A stretch of 64,000 bases of DNA, taken from assembly GCF_022760855.1 (NCBI RefSeq), contig NZ_JAKTNR010000001.1:1-64000 (forward strand). The letters run 5' to 3'. This DNA comes from Thermus albus (lineage in GTDB: Bacteria > Deinococcota > Deinococci > Deinococcales > Thermaceae). Position 1 is the stretch's first letter; every line of letters begins with the position of its first letter. Shown here in pieces: positions 47,098 to 57,427 of this stretch. Position numbers and translations under genes: made by a program. A model generated the notes under the pieces. It searched no databases, was not told the origin of the DNA, and was given only the letters and a program-made list of their open reading frames with translations.

Positions 47098-48197
47098 GTC
47101 CACCTCTTGGCCTCCTCCCGGGCCCAGGCGTCCACGGCGAAGAGGTTCTCCCATGTTAGGGGAAGGGAAGGGGTGTTTTCCAGGACCTGGGCCAGGATTT
47201 TGGGGATGTGGGGGAAGGGTATCCGGCCGGCCAAAAATGCCTCCACCGCCACCTCGTCGGCGGCGGAAACGGCCACCTGGGCCACCCCGCCCCGCCTTCC
47301 CGCCTCGTAGGCCACCTTTAGGGCGGGGAAACGGTTTAGGTCTGGCTCCAAAAACTCCAGCTCCCCGGGGAGGGGAAGATTCCTAAGAGGGGTTTCCGCC
47401 CGCTCGGGGTAGGTGAGGGCGTACTGGATGGGAAGGCGCATGTCCGTGGGGCCCAGTTGGGCCTTAAGGCTTCCGTCCACAAAGCGCACAAGGCCATGCA
47501 CGTAGGCCTGAGGGTGGACCAAAACTTTGATCCCCTCCAAGGGAAAGCGGAAGAGCTCCTTGGCCTCGAGGACCTCCAGGCCCTTGTTGAAGAGGGTGGC
47601 GGAGTCTATCGTCACCTTAGGGCCCATGCGCCAGCGGGGGTGGTTTAGGGCCATTTCCGGGGTGACCTGGGAGAGGTCTTGCGGCTCCCTTAGGAAAGGT
47701 CCGCCGCTGGCCGTCAGAATGAGCTCGGCCACGTCCTCCCGCCTCTCCCCTAAAAGGGCCTGGAAGAGGGCCGAGTGCTCCGAGTCCACGGGGAGGATCT
47801 CGGCCCCATGGGCCTCCACCTCCTGCCAGAGGAGGGGCCCGGCGGCCACCATGGCCTCCTTGTTGGCCAGGGCGATGCGCTTGCCCGTCTGGGCCGCCAC
47901 CCGGGTGGGGGAAAGCCCCGCAAGCCCGGGGATGGCGGCTACCGCTACCTCGGCCTCCAAGGCGGCCACTTCCTCGGGGGAGGCCAGCTTAAGCCAGGGG
48001 AAACGGGACTTGAGCTCCCCGTGAAGGCTTTTGTCCGCCGCCACCAGGGAAGGCCGCCACTCAGCGATCTGCTGGGAAAGCGTCTCCAGGTTCTTCCCGG
48101 CGGCCAGGCCCACCACCCGGTAGCCCTGCCAGCGGCAGACCTCGAGGGCCTGCCGCCCGATGGAGCCTGTGGAGCCCAAAACGATGACCCGTTTCAT
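47094..48197 (-). CDS. dxr: 1-deoxy-D-xylulose 5-phosphate reductoisomerase
   Basis: 367 residues, MEP isoprenoid pathway. NADPH motif [35 protein letters not shown] (metal site Asp/Glu), SGGPFL and [20 protein letters not shown] overlaps the cdsA stop by 4 bases. Confidence 0.97.
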   Translation of the reverse strand: MKRVIVLGSTGSIGRQALEVCRWQGYRVVGLAAGKNLETLSQQIAEWRPSLVAADKSLHGELKSRFPWLKLASPEEVAALEAEVAVAAIPGLAGLSPTRVAAQTGKRIALANKEAMVAAGPLLWQEVEAHGAEILPVDSEHSALFQALLGERREDVAELILTASGGPFLREPQDLSQVTPEMALNHPRWRMGPKVTIDSATLFNKGLEVLEAKELFRFPLEGIKVLVHPQAYVHGLVRFVDGSLKAQLGPTDMRLPIQYALTYPERAETPLRNLPLPGELEFLEPDLNRFPALKVAYEAGRRGGVAQVAVSAADEVAVEAFLAGRIPFPHIPKILAQVLENTPSLPLTWENLFAVDAWAREEAKRWT

Positions 48198-49024
48198 GTG
48201 AAGAGCACCACCAGAAAGTAGGTGAGGGGGAAGGTAAAGAGGAGGCTGTCAATCCGATCCAAAAGCCCCCCATGCCCCGGCAGGAAGCGCCCCGAGTCCT
48301 TGACCCCGCAGTAGCGCTTCAGCATGGACTCCACCAGGTCCCCAAGCTGGGCCGCCAGGGAGAGGAGGAGGCTGAAAAGCCAAAGCTCCAAAAGCCCGAA
48401 GGGAAATACCTCCCGCACCAGGCTCGTGTAGAGGACCAGGGCCAAAAAGCTCACGGCGATGCCCCCCAAGGAGCCCTCCACCGTTTTCCCGGGGGAGATC
48501 TCCGGGGCCAGCTTCTGCTGGCCCAACGTTCGGCCCACGAAGTAGGCCCCGATGTCGGTGGCAAAGCTGGCCACCAAGGGGAGGGAGAGGGTCCAAAGGC
48601 CCAGGGTACTGTCTGGGAGCTCACGCAACAGGGGGACGTATCCCAGGGTCCAGGGCAGGTACAAGAAGGCGAATAGGGTAAAGGCAAAGCGGGTGAGGTC
48701 TGCGCCCTTTAGGAGCTCATAGCTGAAACTGCCCAAGAGGAAAAGCCCCAGGGCCACCTCCCGCCAGGGCACCTGGGGGAAGTGCCAGTAGACTGGGGGC
48801 AAGGAGAAAAGGAAGAGGAGCACCCCTCCGCCCAGCAAAAAGGGCAGGTTCAGACCTATGCCCCGTTTGGCCAGCATGTCCCGTAGCTCCAGACTCCCCA
48901 GCCAAAGGACGAAAACCAGGGTGGGGAGGATTAAGGGCAAGCCGGCCCACAGCACCCATAGGAGGATAAGGGCCCCTACCAGGGCGGAAAGGACGCGGGT
49001 GGGAAGATCCTCCTTCCCCTCCAT
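48194..49024 (-). CDS. cdsA: Phosphatidate cytidylyltransferase
   Basis: 276 residues from the ATG at 49024 (upstream extension lacks support). About eight helices; C-terminal signature [20 protein letters not shown] is complete. Makes CDP-diacylglycerol from phosphatidate and CTP. No uppS gene lies between frr and cdsA, unlike in many bacteria. Confidence 0.95.
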   Translation of the reverse strand: MEGKEDLPTRVLSALVGALILLWVLWAGLPLILPTLVFVLWLGSLELRDMLAKRGIGLNLPFLLGGGVLLFLFSLPPVYWHFPQVPWREVALGLFLLGSFSYELLKGADLTRFAFTLFAFLYLPWTLGYVPLLRELPDSTLGLWTLSLPLVASFATDIGAYFVGRTLGQQKLAPEISPGKTVEGSLGGIAVSFLALVLYTSLVREVFPFGLLELWLFSLLLSLAAQLGDLVESMLKRYCGVKDSGRFLPGHGGLLDRIDSLLFTFPLTYFLVVLFT

Positions 49025-49115
49025 CACCCCTCCTTCCCTAGGGGCCCGGGGGCGAGGGGGCGATGACCTTTGGGCAAACCGGCCACAGCAGACCAAAGAT
49101 GGGACCCAGGGGCTC

Positions 49116-49673
49116 TTAGCCCAGGATCTCCTCTTCCTTCTTCTCCAAAAGCTCGTCCACCTTGGCGATAAACTCGTCGGTGATCTTTTGGATTTCGGTT
49201 TCTGCTCGCTTGGTGTCGTCCTCGGAAAGGTGGAGTTCCTTGGAAAGTTTCTTGAGTTTTTCCAAGGCCTCGCGCCGGAGGTTACGGATGGCGATCCGGC
49301 CCTCCTCGGCGTAGTGGCGGGCGGTCTTCACCAGCTCCTTGCGCCTTTCCTCGGTGAGGGGAGGGATGTTGATGTACAGGGCATCCCCCTTGTTGGCGGG
49401 GTTCAGGCCCAGGTCGGAGTCGCGGATGGCCTTTTCTATGGCCTTTAGGGCGTTTTGGTCCCAGGACTGCACCACCAGGGTCTTGGCGTCGGGAGCGGTG
49501 ACGGTGGCGATCTGGTTCAGGGGCACATGGGTGCCGTAGTACTCCACCTTGAGGTGGAGGAGAAGGGCAGGGTTGGCCCGCCCGGTGCGCAGGCCCGCCA
49601 GGTTGTGCTCCAGGGCCTCGAGGCTCTTTTGCATGTGCGCCCGCGTTTCTGCGTAGAGTTCTTTCAGGCTCAT
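49116..49673 (-). CDS. frr: Ribosome recycling factor
   Basis: 185 residues, full length. Family stretches: LAGLRTGRANPALL, VPLNQIATVTAPDAKTLVVQSWD, NKGDALYINIPPLTEERRKELVK and IRNLRREALEKLKK. Splits ribosomes after termination with EF-G. Ten bases after pyrH. Confidence 0.98.
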   Translation of the reverse strand: MSLKELYAETRAHMQKSLEALEHNLAGLRTGRANPALLLHLKVEYYGTHVPLNQIATVTAPDAKTLVVQSWDQNALKAIEKAIRDSDLGLNPANKGDALYINIPPLTEERRKELVKTARHYAEEGRIAIRNLRREALEKLKKLSKELHLSEDDTKRAETEIQKITDEFIAKVDELLEKKEEEILG

Positions 49674-49683
49674 GGCACCTCCT

Positions 49684-50428
<745 letters not shown>

Positions 50429-50497
50429 ATCTTCCCCGCGACTCACGCCCTTGTTCCTTACGGGGTACGCTTCCATAGCCTTGGATTTGCCGGGGTG

Positions 50498-50522
50498 CCC
50501 ACCCTGGCAGGGCCAGGGTGGG
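50498..50522 (-). terminator. Hairpin after tsf
   Basis: CCCACCCTGGC (50498-50508) and GCCAGGGTGGG (50512-50522) form a perfect 11-base stem with a 3-base loop, 7 bases after the tsf stop. No T-run. Same repeated design as the hairpins at 15460 and 19408. Confidence 0.6.
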
Positions 50523-50528
50523 GTGACC

Positions 50529-51119
50529 CTACGCCCCCAGCTCAAAGCGGCAGAAGCGCCGCACCACAATGTTTTCCCCAGTCTTGGCGATGGCCTCCTG
50601 GATGAGCTCCCTCACCCGGACCTTGTCGTCCTTGACAAAAGGCTGTTCCAGAAGCGCCACCTCCTCCAGGTACTTCTTCAGGCGGCCTTCGGCGATCTTC
50701 TCGGCGATCTGGGCCGGCTTGCCCTCGTTAAGGGCCGCCTGGATGTAGATCTGCCGCTCCTTCTCCAGCTCTTCGGCGGGGATCTCCTCGGCGGAGACAT
50801 AGCGGGGGTTCATCATGGCGATGTGCATGGCCAGGTCTTTGGCCAGGTTCTGGAAGATCTCGTTCCGGGCCACGAAGTCCGTTTCGCAGTTGAGTTCCAC
50901 CAGGACCCCCACCCGTTGGTTGTGGTGGATGTAGTGGCCGATGACCCCTTCCCTAGCCTCCCGTTCCGCTTTTTTGGCCGCCTTCATGGCCCCCCGCTCC
51001 CGGAGGAGCTGGACGGCCTTTTCCTCGTTCCAACCGGCGTCCTCGAGGGCCTTCTTCACGTCCATCATGCCGGCCCCCGTGGCCTCGCGCAGCTTTTTGA
51101 TGAGTTCCATCTGGCTCAT
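50529..51119 (-). CDS. tsf: Elongation factor Ts
   Basis: 196 residues, the short EF-Ts of Thermus, which lacks the coiled-coil insert of E. coli. Signature [27 protein letters not shown] and [15 protein letters not shown]. Exchanges GDP on EF-Tu. Overlaps rpsB by 4 bases. Confidence 0.97.
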   Translation of the reverse strand: MSQMELIKKLREATGAGMMDVKKALEDAGWNEEKAVQLLRERGAMKAAKKAEREAREGVIGHYIHHNQRVGVLVELNCETDFVARNEIFQNLAKDLAMHIAMMNPRYVSAEEIPAEELEKERQIYIQAALNEGKPAQIAEKIAEGRLKKYLEEVALLEQPFVKDDKVRVRELIQEAIAKTGENIVVRRFCRFELGA

Positions 51120-51904
51120 GCTTCCACCTCGTCCTCGTCAATGTCGGATGCGGTTTGGGACTGGGATTCGGCCCTTTCCGCCTCCTCGACCAGGGCGTAG
51201 GAGGGGGAGGGCTCCACCACCCCGCCCCGGGCCTGGATGATGAGGTCCACCGCCCGGGAGACGATGAGCTGGATGGAACGGATGGCGTCGTCGTTGCCGG
51301 GGATGATGTAGTCCACCAGCTCGGGATCGGAGTCGGTATCCGCCAGGGCCACCACGGGGATGAAGAGCTTGCGGGCTTCCCGGACGGCGATGGCCTCCTT
51401 GGTGGGGTCCACCACGAAGACGGCGTCAGGAAGGCGCTTCAGACGCCGGAAACCCGAAAGGTACTTCTGCAGGCGCTCCAGCTCGTGCTTCAGACGTACC
51501 TGTTCCTTCTTGGGCCGGTCCTGGATCTCTGGGGAAGCGAAGAGGTTCTCCAGCTCCTCCAGGCGGTTTACCCGCTGGGAGATGGTCTTGAAGTTGGTGA
51601 GCATCCCACCCAGCCAGCGCTGGTTCACGTAGGGCATCCCCGCCCGTTCCGCTTCCATGCGGATGATGTCCTGGGCCTGTTTCTTGGTGCCCACGAAGAG
51701 GATGGTGCCTCCCCGCATGGCCAGGTCCTCGAGGAAGCGGAAGGTGCGCTCCAGCTCCACCATGGTCTTCTGCAGGTCAATGATGTGGATGCCGTTGCGC
51801 TCCGCGTAGATGTAGCGCCCGAACTTGGGGTTCCAGCGCTTACGCTCGTGACCGAAGTGAACCCCTGCCTCAAGAAGCTCCTTAACGCTGATGTTTACAG
51901 GCAT
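51116..51904 (-). CDS. rpsB: Ribosomal protein S2
   Basis: 262 residues from the ATG at 51904, with CGGGAGGAAT upstream. S2 landmarks: [42 protein letters not shown] and [11 protein letters not shown]. Acidic C-terminal tail (DIDEDEVEA). Leader of about 100 bases contains the stem CCCACGGG/CCCGTGGG (51958-51984), possibly an S2 feedback site; that is inference. Confidence 0.98.
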   Translation of the reverse strand: MPVNISVKELLEAGVHFGHERKRWNPKFGRYIYAERNGIHIIDLQKTMVELERTFRFLEDLAMRGGTILFVGTKKQAQDIIRMEAERAGMPYVNQRWLGGMLTNFKTISQRVNRLEELENLFASPEIQDRPKKEQVRLKHELERLQKYLSGFRRLKRLPDAVFVVDPTKEAIAVREARKLFIPVVALADTDSDPELVDYIIPGNDDAIRSIQLIVSRAVDLIIQARGGVVEPSPSYALVEEAERAESQSQTASDIDEDEVEA

Positions 51905-52007
51905 ATTCCTCCCGTTCGGGGAAGGTTGGGCTTGGCGTTTCCCGTGCGCCGGCCTTTTTCCCACGGGACCTTCCCCTGCCCGTGGGCTGGCCCGGCACAC
52001 CTCTCCG

Positions 52008-52036
52008 ATTATAGAGGGAAGAGGGGCTTTGCGTAA
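52008..52036 (-). promoter_or_regulatory. rpsB promoter
   Basis: Minus strand TTACGC (52036-52031), 17-base spacer, TATAAT (52013-52008). The -35 occupies the same bases as the -35 of the divergent tRNA-Ala promoter. Confidence 0.75.
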
Positions 52037-52057
52037 CCCCCCCTTTTGGGCTATACT
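52029..52057 (+). promoter_or_regulatory. tRNA-Ala promoter
   Basis: TTGCGT (52029-52034), 17-base spacer, TATACT (52052-52057); the tRNA begins 12 bases later. Confidence 0.8.
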
Positions 52058-52068
52058 CCCCTAGGCTT

Positions 52069-52143
52069 GGGGCGGTAGCTCAGAGGGAGAGCACCCGCCT
52101 TGCAAGCGGGAGGTCAGGGGTTCAAATCCCCTCCGCTCCACCA
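52069..52143 (+). tRNA. tRNA-Ala (anticodon TGC)
   Basis: 75 bases with encoded CCA. Acceptor GGGGCGG pairs with CCGCTCC; D-arm GCTC-AGAGGGA-GAGC; anticodon stem CCCGC/GCGGG with loop CTTGCAA and anticodon TGC at 52101-52103; T-arm AGGGG-TTCAAAT-CCCCT. Followed at once by a strong terminator, so it is a single-gene unit. Confidence 0.98.
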
Positions 52144-52150
52144 GGTCCAG

Positions 52151-52187
52151 GTACCCCCCCGGTAGCATGGCTGGGGGGGTACTTTTT
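52151..52187 (+). terminator. Intrinsic terminator after tRNA-Ala
   Basis: GTACCCCCCC and GGGGGGGTAC (52151-52160 / 52173-52182) form a 10-base perfect stem followed by TTTTT. Confidence 0.92.
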
Positions 52188-52282
52188 ACTGCTTACGGGG
52201 TGTGAGGCCCGGGGTGCGGACATCCCTGGGGTGGCGTTCTTTTGGTCTTCCCCCAGGGGGTAGGCCATGGCAGGATGGGGCC

Positions 52283-53530
52283 ATGGGGCCCAGCCTGGTC
52301 TTCCTGGGAGGGGGAAACCGGGGTCTAGCCTATGCGCGTCACGCCCACGCCCTGGGCGCCCGCATCGTGGCGGTGGCGGACCCCCGGCCGTGGCGCCTGG
52401 CGGCCTTTCGCCGGGCCTTCGGGGTGGAAAGGACCTTTGCCGATTGGCGGGAGCTTTTGCAGGCCCCTCTTTTCGGGGAGGCTGCGGTGGTGGCCTTACC
52501 CGACCGCCTGCACGCCGAGGCTGCGGTGGCCCTCATGGAAAAGGGCTACCACCTTCTCCTGGAGAAGCCCATCGCTCCCACCTGGCGGGAGGTGGAAGGG
52601 GTGGCCGTGGCCAAGAGGCGCACGGGGCGCATGGTGGCCGTGGCCCACGTGCTGCGCTACACTCCCTACGCCCGGGCCCTGAGGGAACTGCTCAGGGAAG
52701 GGGCGGTGGGCGAGGTGGTTTCCGTCCAGCACCTGGAGCCGGTGGGCCACTGGCACTACGCCCACAGCTTCGTACGGGGAAACTGGCGGAAGGAGGCGGA
52801 GTCTAGCCCCTTTCTTCTGGCCAAGAGCGTCCACGACCTGGACTGGATCCTCTTCCTGCTGCCGGGGGAGGTGGCCCGGGTAGCCTCCTTCGGGGGGCTG
52901 TACCACTTCCGCCCCGAGAACCGGCCTCAGGGGGCGGCCAGCCGGTGCCTGGAATGCCCCAAGGAGGTGGAGGGGTCCTGCCCCTTTTCCGCCAAGCGCA
53001 TTTATCTGGAGGCCTACGAAAAGGGGGAGCGGGGCTGGCCCCTGGACGTGGTGGCCTACCCGGTGACCTGGGAGAACCTGATGCAGGCCTTGAGGGAGGG
53101 CCCCTACGGGGAGTGTGTGTACCTGGGGAAGAACGACATGGCGGACCATCAGGTGGTGATGTTGGAATACCAGGACGGACGCACGGCCAGCCTGCATGTG
53201 GAGGGGTTGAGCCGGATGCGGTTTCGGGAGACCCGCATCTTTGGCACCCGGGGGGAGCTTTTTGGGGACGGGCGGCACCTCAGGCTCTACCGGTTCGGGG
53301 AGGGGGAGAGGGTTTATGACCTGGAGACCGAGGCGGAGGGTTCCATCCTTAGCGGGCACGGGGGTGGAGACTTTGGGCTGGTCCAGGCCTTCTTGCAAGC
53401 CCTGATCCGGGGTGACGAAGGCCCTCTGGAGCCCTTCTCCGAGGCGGTCCAGGCCCACCGGCTCACCTTCTTGGCGGAGGAGGCCAGGAGGGCCCGTAAG
53501 GTGGTCCAAGTGGAAATCCCCTTGCCCTAG
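52283..53530 (+). CDS. Gfo/Idh/MocA-family oxidoreductase
   Basis: 415 residues from the ATG at 52283. N-terminal NAD(P) domain FLGGGNRGLAYARHA, IVAVADPR, HLLLEKPIAPTWREVEGV with the family's EKP motif, and a C-terminal alpha/beta domain. A cysteine pair in CLECPKEVEGSCPF (about residues 221-233) is unusual and may bind metal. Substrate probably a sugar or cyclitol; not identifiable from sequence. A perfect hairpin spans its stop. Confidence 0.8.
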   Translation: MGPSLVFLGGGNRGLAYARHAHALGARIVAVADPRPWRLAAFRRAFGVERTFADWRELLQAPLFGEAAVVALPDRLHAEAAVALMEKGYHLLLEKPIAPTWREVEGVAVAKRRTGRMVAVAHVLRYTPYARALRELLREGAVGEVVSVQHLEPVGHWHYAHSFVRGNWRKEAESSPFLLAKSVHDLDWILFLLPGEVARVASFGGLYHFRPENRPQGAASRCLECPKEVEGSCPFSAKRIYLEAYEKGERGWPLDVVAYPVTWENLMQALREGPYGECVYLGKNDMADHQVVMLEYQDGRTASLHVEGLSRMRFRETRIFGTRGELFGDGRHLRLYRFGEGERVYDLETEAEGSILSGHGGGDFGLVQAFLQALIRGDEGPLEPFSEAVQAHRLTFLAEEARRARKVVQVEIPLP

Positions 53531-53541
53531 AGGGCAAGGGG
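53518..53541. terminator. 24-base palindrome spanning the oxidoreductase stop
   Basis: CCCCTTGCCCT-AG-AGGGCAAGGGG; the stop codon TAG lies in the dyad. It separates two convergent units (the oxidoreductase and tRNA-Ser), so probably a bidirectional terminator. Confidence 0.65.
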
Positions 53542-53545
53542 CCTT

Positions 53546-53639
53546 TGGCGGAGAGGGCGGGATTCGAACCCGCGAGGCAGGTTTAAGCCCGCCTACACGA
53601 TTTCCAGTCGTGTCCCTTCAGCCACTCGGGCACCTCTCC
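53546..53639 (-). tRNA. tRNA-Ser (anticodon GGA)
   Basis: 94 bases including encoded CCA. Acceptor GGAGAGG/CCTCTCC, anticodon loop CTGGAAA with GGA at 53605-53603, long variable arm typical of serine tRNA (AGGCGGG...CCTGCCT) and T-loop GTTCGAATC. Confidence 0.97.
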
Positions 53640-53653
53640 AAGTGCCAAGCCTG

Positions 53654-53682
53654 AGTTTAACAAGGCCCGTTTTTAACGTCAA
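53654..53682 (-). promoter_or_regulatory. tRNA-Ser promoter
   Basis: Minus strand TTGACG (53682-53677), 17-base spacer, TAAACT (53659-53654), placed about 15 bases before the tRNA 5' end. Confidence 0.8.
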
Positions 53683-53695
53683 GTAAGCTGGTGCT

Positions 53696-56182
53696 GTGCG
53701 GGTGGTGGTGGCCCACGAGAACCTGGACTTTGACGCCCTGGGCTCCATGGTCCTGGCGGGCAAGCTGTTCCCTGGAAGCGTTCTGGCCTTGGTGGGAGGC
53801 CTCGAGGGGCCTCTAAAGGAGATCGCTCCCCTTTTGGAGGATCGTTTGGACCTGGTGCCAGCCTCGGAGGTCCCCTTGCAAAGGGTGACGGGGGTAATCC
53901 TGGTGGACAATGCCCGGCCCGAGCGCATCGGGCCCTTCAAGGCCTTGGTGGGCCGGGTTCCTTTTCTGGTGTTTGACCACCACCCCCGGGCCCCTGGGGA
54001 TGTGCCGGCGGTGGGGGGTAGGGTGGCCCAGGTGGGGGCCACGGTGAGCCTTTTGGTGCCCCTTATTCGGGAGCGGGGCCTGACGCTTACACCTTTGGAG
54101 GCCACCTTGGCCTATGCGGGGATCTGGGAGGACACCGGGGGGTTTAGCTTTCCCTCCACCACGCCTCTGGACCTCGAGGCCGCCCATTTTCTGGCCCAGC
54201 AGGGTGCGGAGATCCCAAGGGTTCGGCAGTGGGTGCGGCCCCATATGGGGGAGGAAGCCCGGGAGGTGCTGAAGGCCCTGATGCGCACCGCCCGGGTGGT
54301 GAACCGGGAAGGCTTCCGCCTCCTCCTTTGCCAGGCCAAGGAGGAAGGGTACGTGCCCGCTTTGGCCCCTCTCGCCCATACCCTATTGGACCTCCACGAG
54401 GCCGATGGGGTCCTTTTGGTCCTGAAGCTGGGGCGGGAGGTTCTCCTCATTGCCCGGAGCCGGGAGCGGCTGGATGTGGGCCGCTGGCTTTCCCAGGTGG
54501 GGGGCGGGGGGCACCCTCGGGCGGCCTTCGCCCGGGTGCGGGGGGTGCGGAATGCGGTGAAGCGCCTTGTGGAGAGCCTTCCCCGGTACCTGGAGCCTGA
54601 GCCCACCTTGGGCGAGGTCATGACCTCGCCCGTGGAAACCCTGCGCCCCACCACGGTGCGGGAGGCCCTCCGGGTTCTGGAGGACCGCGGGTACGGGGCC
54701 ATGCCGGTGGTGGTGCCTGTGGGGGGGGAAGGGGTGCGGATTTTGGGCCTAGCCCGCAGGCGGGACCTGAGGAAGGCGGAAAGGCTAGGTTTGGCAGAGC
54801 ATCCCGTGGAAGGGTTTCTGGCCCGGGCCGTGGTCCTGCCTCCGGAAACCCCCCTTTCCCAGGTGGGGCCCTACCTGAAGGAGGGAGGAGGGCGGGTCCT
54901 GGTGGGAAAGCGGCATGGGGAGGGAGTGAGGCTTTTAGGCATCTTTACCCGGACCGACCTCTACCGGAAGAAGCCTTCCCGGGAGAAGCCCTTGGGAGAG
55001 CGGATTCTGGAGGCCTTGCCCGAGGGGGCCAGGCAGGTGGTCCTGGCCCTTAAGGAGGCCTTTTCCCAAGGGGTGTACCTGGTGGGCGGCGTGGTGCGGG
55101 ATGCCCTTCTGGGCCGTTCTGGGCCGGATATAGACCTGGTTCTGGAACCGGGGGTAAAGGTGGGGGAGGTGGCCCGCTTCCTGGTGGAGCGCTTTGGAGG
55201 GAGCTTTGGCCTGCACTATGCCTTCGGCACTGCGCGGGTGCGCCTCTCTTTCGGCCTTGCCGTGGACCTGGCGGAAAGCCGGGAGGAGGTGTACCCCTAC
55301 CCCGGGGCCCTGCCCCAGGTGCGCCCAGCCCCCATCGCCAAGGACCTGGAGAGGCGGGATTACACGGTGAACGCCATGGCTTTGTCCCTGGCCACCCTGG
55401 AGCTTTTGGATCCTTACGGGGGCCTCGAGGATCTTCAGGCCCGCCTACTTCGTCCCCTTCACCCCCTCTCCTTCGTGGAGGACCCTAGCCGCATCGTCCG
55501 AGGGGCACGCCTGGCTGCCCGCCTGGCCTTCCGCTTTTCCGAGGAGGCCTTGAAGGCCCTGCCTCCGGCCCTCCTGCCCGAGGTGCTGAAGACGGCCAGC
55601 AAAAGCCGGCTGAGAGACGAGCTTTTGCTCACGCTGGAGGAGGATACCTTCCTCGAGGCCCTCTCCCTCCTGGAAGAACTGGGAGCCCTGGGTCCCCTCT
55701 ATGGGCTTAGGCTTCCACCACGGGAGCCCTTTGCCAGGCTTAGGTGGAGGTACCCCGAGGAGGAGGGAATCCCTTTAGAGCGGCTGAGGGTGGAAGCCCG
55801 CCTCCTCCTTCTCCTTTGCTTCCAGGAAAATCCCCTGGAGAAGGCCTTAGCCCTGGGGCTTCCCAAGCGGCTTCAGGAGGGCCTAGCCCTCTTGCTGAAG
55901 GGTTCCTGGAATGAGGTGGAAAAGGAAGCCCTGGCGAAGGAGCCCCTGCGAAGCGTTTTTTTGGCCCTTTTCCCCGAGAAGGAGGGCTGGCTTACGGAGA
56001 GGAGGCGGGTCCTCATGGGGCGGGATCTTTTGCAACTGGGCCTTAAGCCGGGCCCCAGGGTGGGGGAGATCCTGCGCCAGGTGGCCGAGGCCCGGGCTCG
56101 AGGCGAGGTGAGGACCTTTGAGGAGGAGCTGGCCTTAGCCCGTAGACTGATAGGCGATGGGTCTTTTTCCGTACCTCAATGA
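53696..56182 (+). CDS. DHH/DHHA1 - CBS - tRNA nucleotidyltransferase fusion
   Basis: 828 residues, GTG start. Residues 1-300: DHH-family phosphoesterase (HENLDFDALGSM, VDNARP, FDHHPR, then DHHA1 ending GGGGHPRAAFARVRG). Residues 305-425: two CBS domains (VMTSPVETL..., AVVLPPETPLSQV). Residues 440-828: class II nucleotidyltransferase with VYLVGGVVRDALLGRSGPDIDLVLEPG, RRDYTVNAMALSL and the RNA-binding region (DPSRIVRGARLAARLAF). Similar large fusions in Aquifex and Deinococcus-Thermus are CCA-adding or A-adding enzymes. Overlaps the next gene by 26 bases. Confidence 0.85.
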   Translation: MRVVVAHENLDFDALGSMVLAGKLFPGSVLALVGGLEGPLKEIAPLLEDRLDLVPASEVPLQRVTGVILVDNARPERIGPFKALVGRVPFLVFDHHPRAPGDVPAVGGRVAQVGATVSLLVPLIRERGLTLTPLEATLAYAGIWEDTGGFSFPSTTPLDLEAAHFLAQQGAEIPRVRQWVRPHMGEEAREVLKALMRTARVVNREGFRLLLCQAKEEGYVPALAPLAHTLLDLHEADGVLLVLKLGREVLLIARSRERLDVGRWLSQVGGGGHPRAAFARVRGVRNAVKRLVESLPRYLEPEPTLGEVMTSPVETLRPTTVREALRVLEDRGYGAMPVVVPVGGEGVRILGLARRRDLRKAERLGLAEHPVEGFLARAVVLPPETPLSQVGPYLKEGGGRVLVGKRHGEGVRLLGIFTRTDLYRKKPSREKPLGERILEALPEGARQVVLALKEAFSQGVYLVGGVVRDALLGRSGPDIDLVLEPGVKVGEVARFLVERFGGSFGLHYAFGTARVRLSFGLAVDLAESREEVYPYPGALPQVRPAPIAKDLERRDYTVNAMALSLATLELLDPYGGLEDLQARLLRPLHPLSFVEDPSRIVRGARLAARLAFRFSEEALKALPPALLPEVLKTASKSRLRDELLLTLEEDTFLEALSLLEELGALGPLYGLRLPPREPFARLRWRYPEEEGIPLERLRVEARLLLLLCFQENPLEKALALGLPKRLQEGLALLLKGSWNEVEKEALAKEPLRSVFLALFPEKEGWLTERRRVLMGRDLLQLGLKPGPRVGEILRQVAEARARGEVRTFEEELALARRLIGDGSFSVPQ

Positions 56183-56762
56183 CCCCCCGGTCTTCCTGGT
56201 GGCCTTCGCCTTTGCCGTTTTTGGCCTCGTGATCCACAACCTTTTCCAAGCCTACCTGGCAGACCGGTACGGGGATACGGCCCCCCGGCGCTACGGTTTC
56301 CTTTCCCTGGATCTCCGGGCCCACCTGGAGCCCTTGGGCCTAGTCCTGTTGGTCCTTCTGGGCTTCGGCTGGCCTCGGTTCGTGCCCACCGGCCTTCCGG
56401 GGAGGAAGGGGGCCATGGTGGCCCTCATGGGCCCGTTGGGTTTCCTTGTGGCCGCCTTCCTGTACGGCCTTCTCGCCCGCTTTTTGCCCTACCCCTTTGG
56501 GGAGGGGCTTTGGGTGGCCCAAAGGCTCCTGCTTCTGCACGCCGCCATTTACCTTTTCCCCGTGCCCCCTTTGGATGGGGCCAAGGCCCTTTATGCGGTG
56601 GGCGGGTATGAAGCCCGGCGTTTTCTGGATCAGGTGGCCTCATACGGGCCCCTGGGCTTTATCCTCATCTTCCTGGTCCTCTCGTTTACCGGGGTCACGG
56701 GCTCGGTGGTCCGGGGGCTGGCGGGGCTTCTGGAAACCTTTTATCGGGCTTTAGGGCTATGA
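56157..56762 (+). CDS. Site-2-protease homologue lacking the zinc motif
   Basis: 201 residues, five or six helices, clearly a paralogue of the next gene (shared GDTA...R, FGW.R.VP, NL/HAAIYLFPVPPLDGAKAL). The HExxH motif is replaced by H27-N-L-F-Q31, so both Glu and second His are gone, while the LDG Asp site is kept. Likely a non-catalytic partner or regulator of the active copy, which starts 4 bases before its stop. Confidence 0.75.
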   Translation: MGLFPYLNDPPVFLVAFAFAVFGLVIHNLFQAYLADRYGDTAPRRYGFLSLDLRAHLEPLGLVLLVLLGFGWPRFVPTGLPGRKGAMVALMGPLGFLVAAFLYGLLARFLPYPFGEGLWVAQRLLLLHAAIYLFPVPPLDGAKALYAVGGYEARRFLDQVASYGPLGFILIFLVLSFTGVTGSVVRGLAGLLETFYRALGL

Positions 56763-57418
56763 TCGGGCTTTGGCAGCAAGATCCCTTGGCCTTCGTACTG
56801 GCCTTTGCCGCCTTGGTCTTCAGCTTGGTTTTGCATGAGCTGGGCCACGCCTACGCCGCCTACCTCTTCGGTGACACCACGGCTAAGCGCCAAGGGCGGC
56901 TTACCCTTAACCCCTTGAAGCACCTGGACCCCTTGGGCACGGTGCTTCTTCTCCTGGTGGGCTTTGGCTGGGCCAGGCCGGTGCCCATCTATCCCCCGGC
57001 CTTCCGCTCCTACCGGCTGGGGCTTTTCGTGGTCTCCATCGCCGGGATCGTCATCAACCTGGTTTTGGCCGTGCTCTTCGCCCTTGTGGTGCGGGGGATC
57101 TTTGCCCTGGATCCTGTGGGGGTGGTCCTGACCCTAAGGGGAGAAGGGCAGACCCTATGGGGACTTTTGGCGCTGGCCGCCTTCTTCGCCAGCTCCATCA
57201 ACCTGGTCCTGGCGGTCTTCAACCTCCTGCCCATTCCTCCCTTGGACGGCTCCAAAATCCTGCAAAGCCTTATGCCCCTTTCCTGGCAACCCCTTCTCTG
57301 GCGGCTGGAGCAGTACGCCTGGCTTTCCTTCCTCCTTATCCTTACGGTGTTGCGGGGGCCCATTCAGGAGGTGTTGCGTTTTGCCCGCAGGGTGTTCTTT
57401 GGCCTTTTCTTTGGCTAG
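56759..57418 (+). CDS. Site-2-protease family zinc metalloprotease (M50)
   Basis: 219 residues, about six helices. Complete H26-E-L-G-H30 in the first helix and [14 protein letters not shown] with the third ligand. No PDZ domain; this is the small YwhC-like type. Substrate unknown. Coupled to the degenerate paralogue upstream by a 4-base overlap. Confidence 0.88.
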   Translation: MIGLWQQDPLAFVLAFAALVFSLVLHELGHAYAAYLFGDTTAKRQGRLTLNPLKHLDPLGTVLLLLVGFGWARPVPIYPPAFRSYRLGLFVVSIAGIVINLVLAVLFALVVRGIFALDPVGVVLTLRGEGQTLWGLLALAAFFASSINLVLAVFNLLPIPPLDGSKILQSLMPLSWQPLLWRLEQYAWLSFLLILTVLRGPIQEVLRFARRVFFGLFFG

Positions 57419-57427
57419 ACTGGGGCT

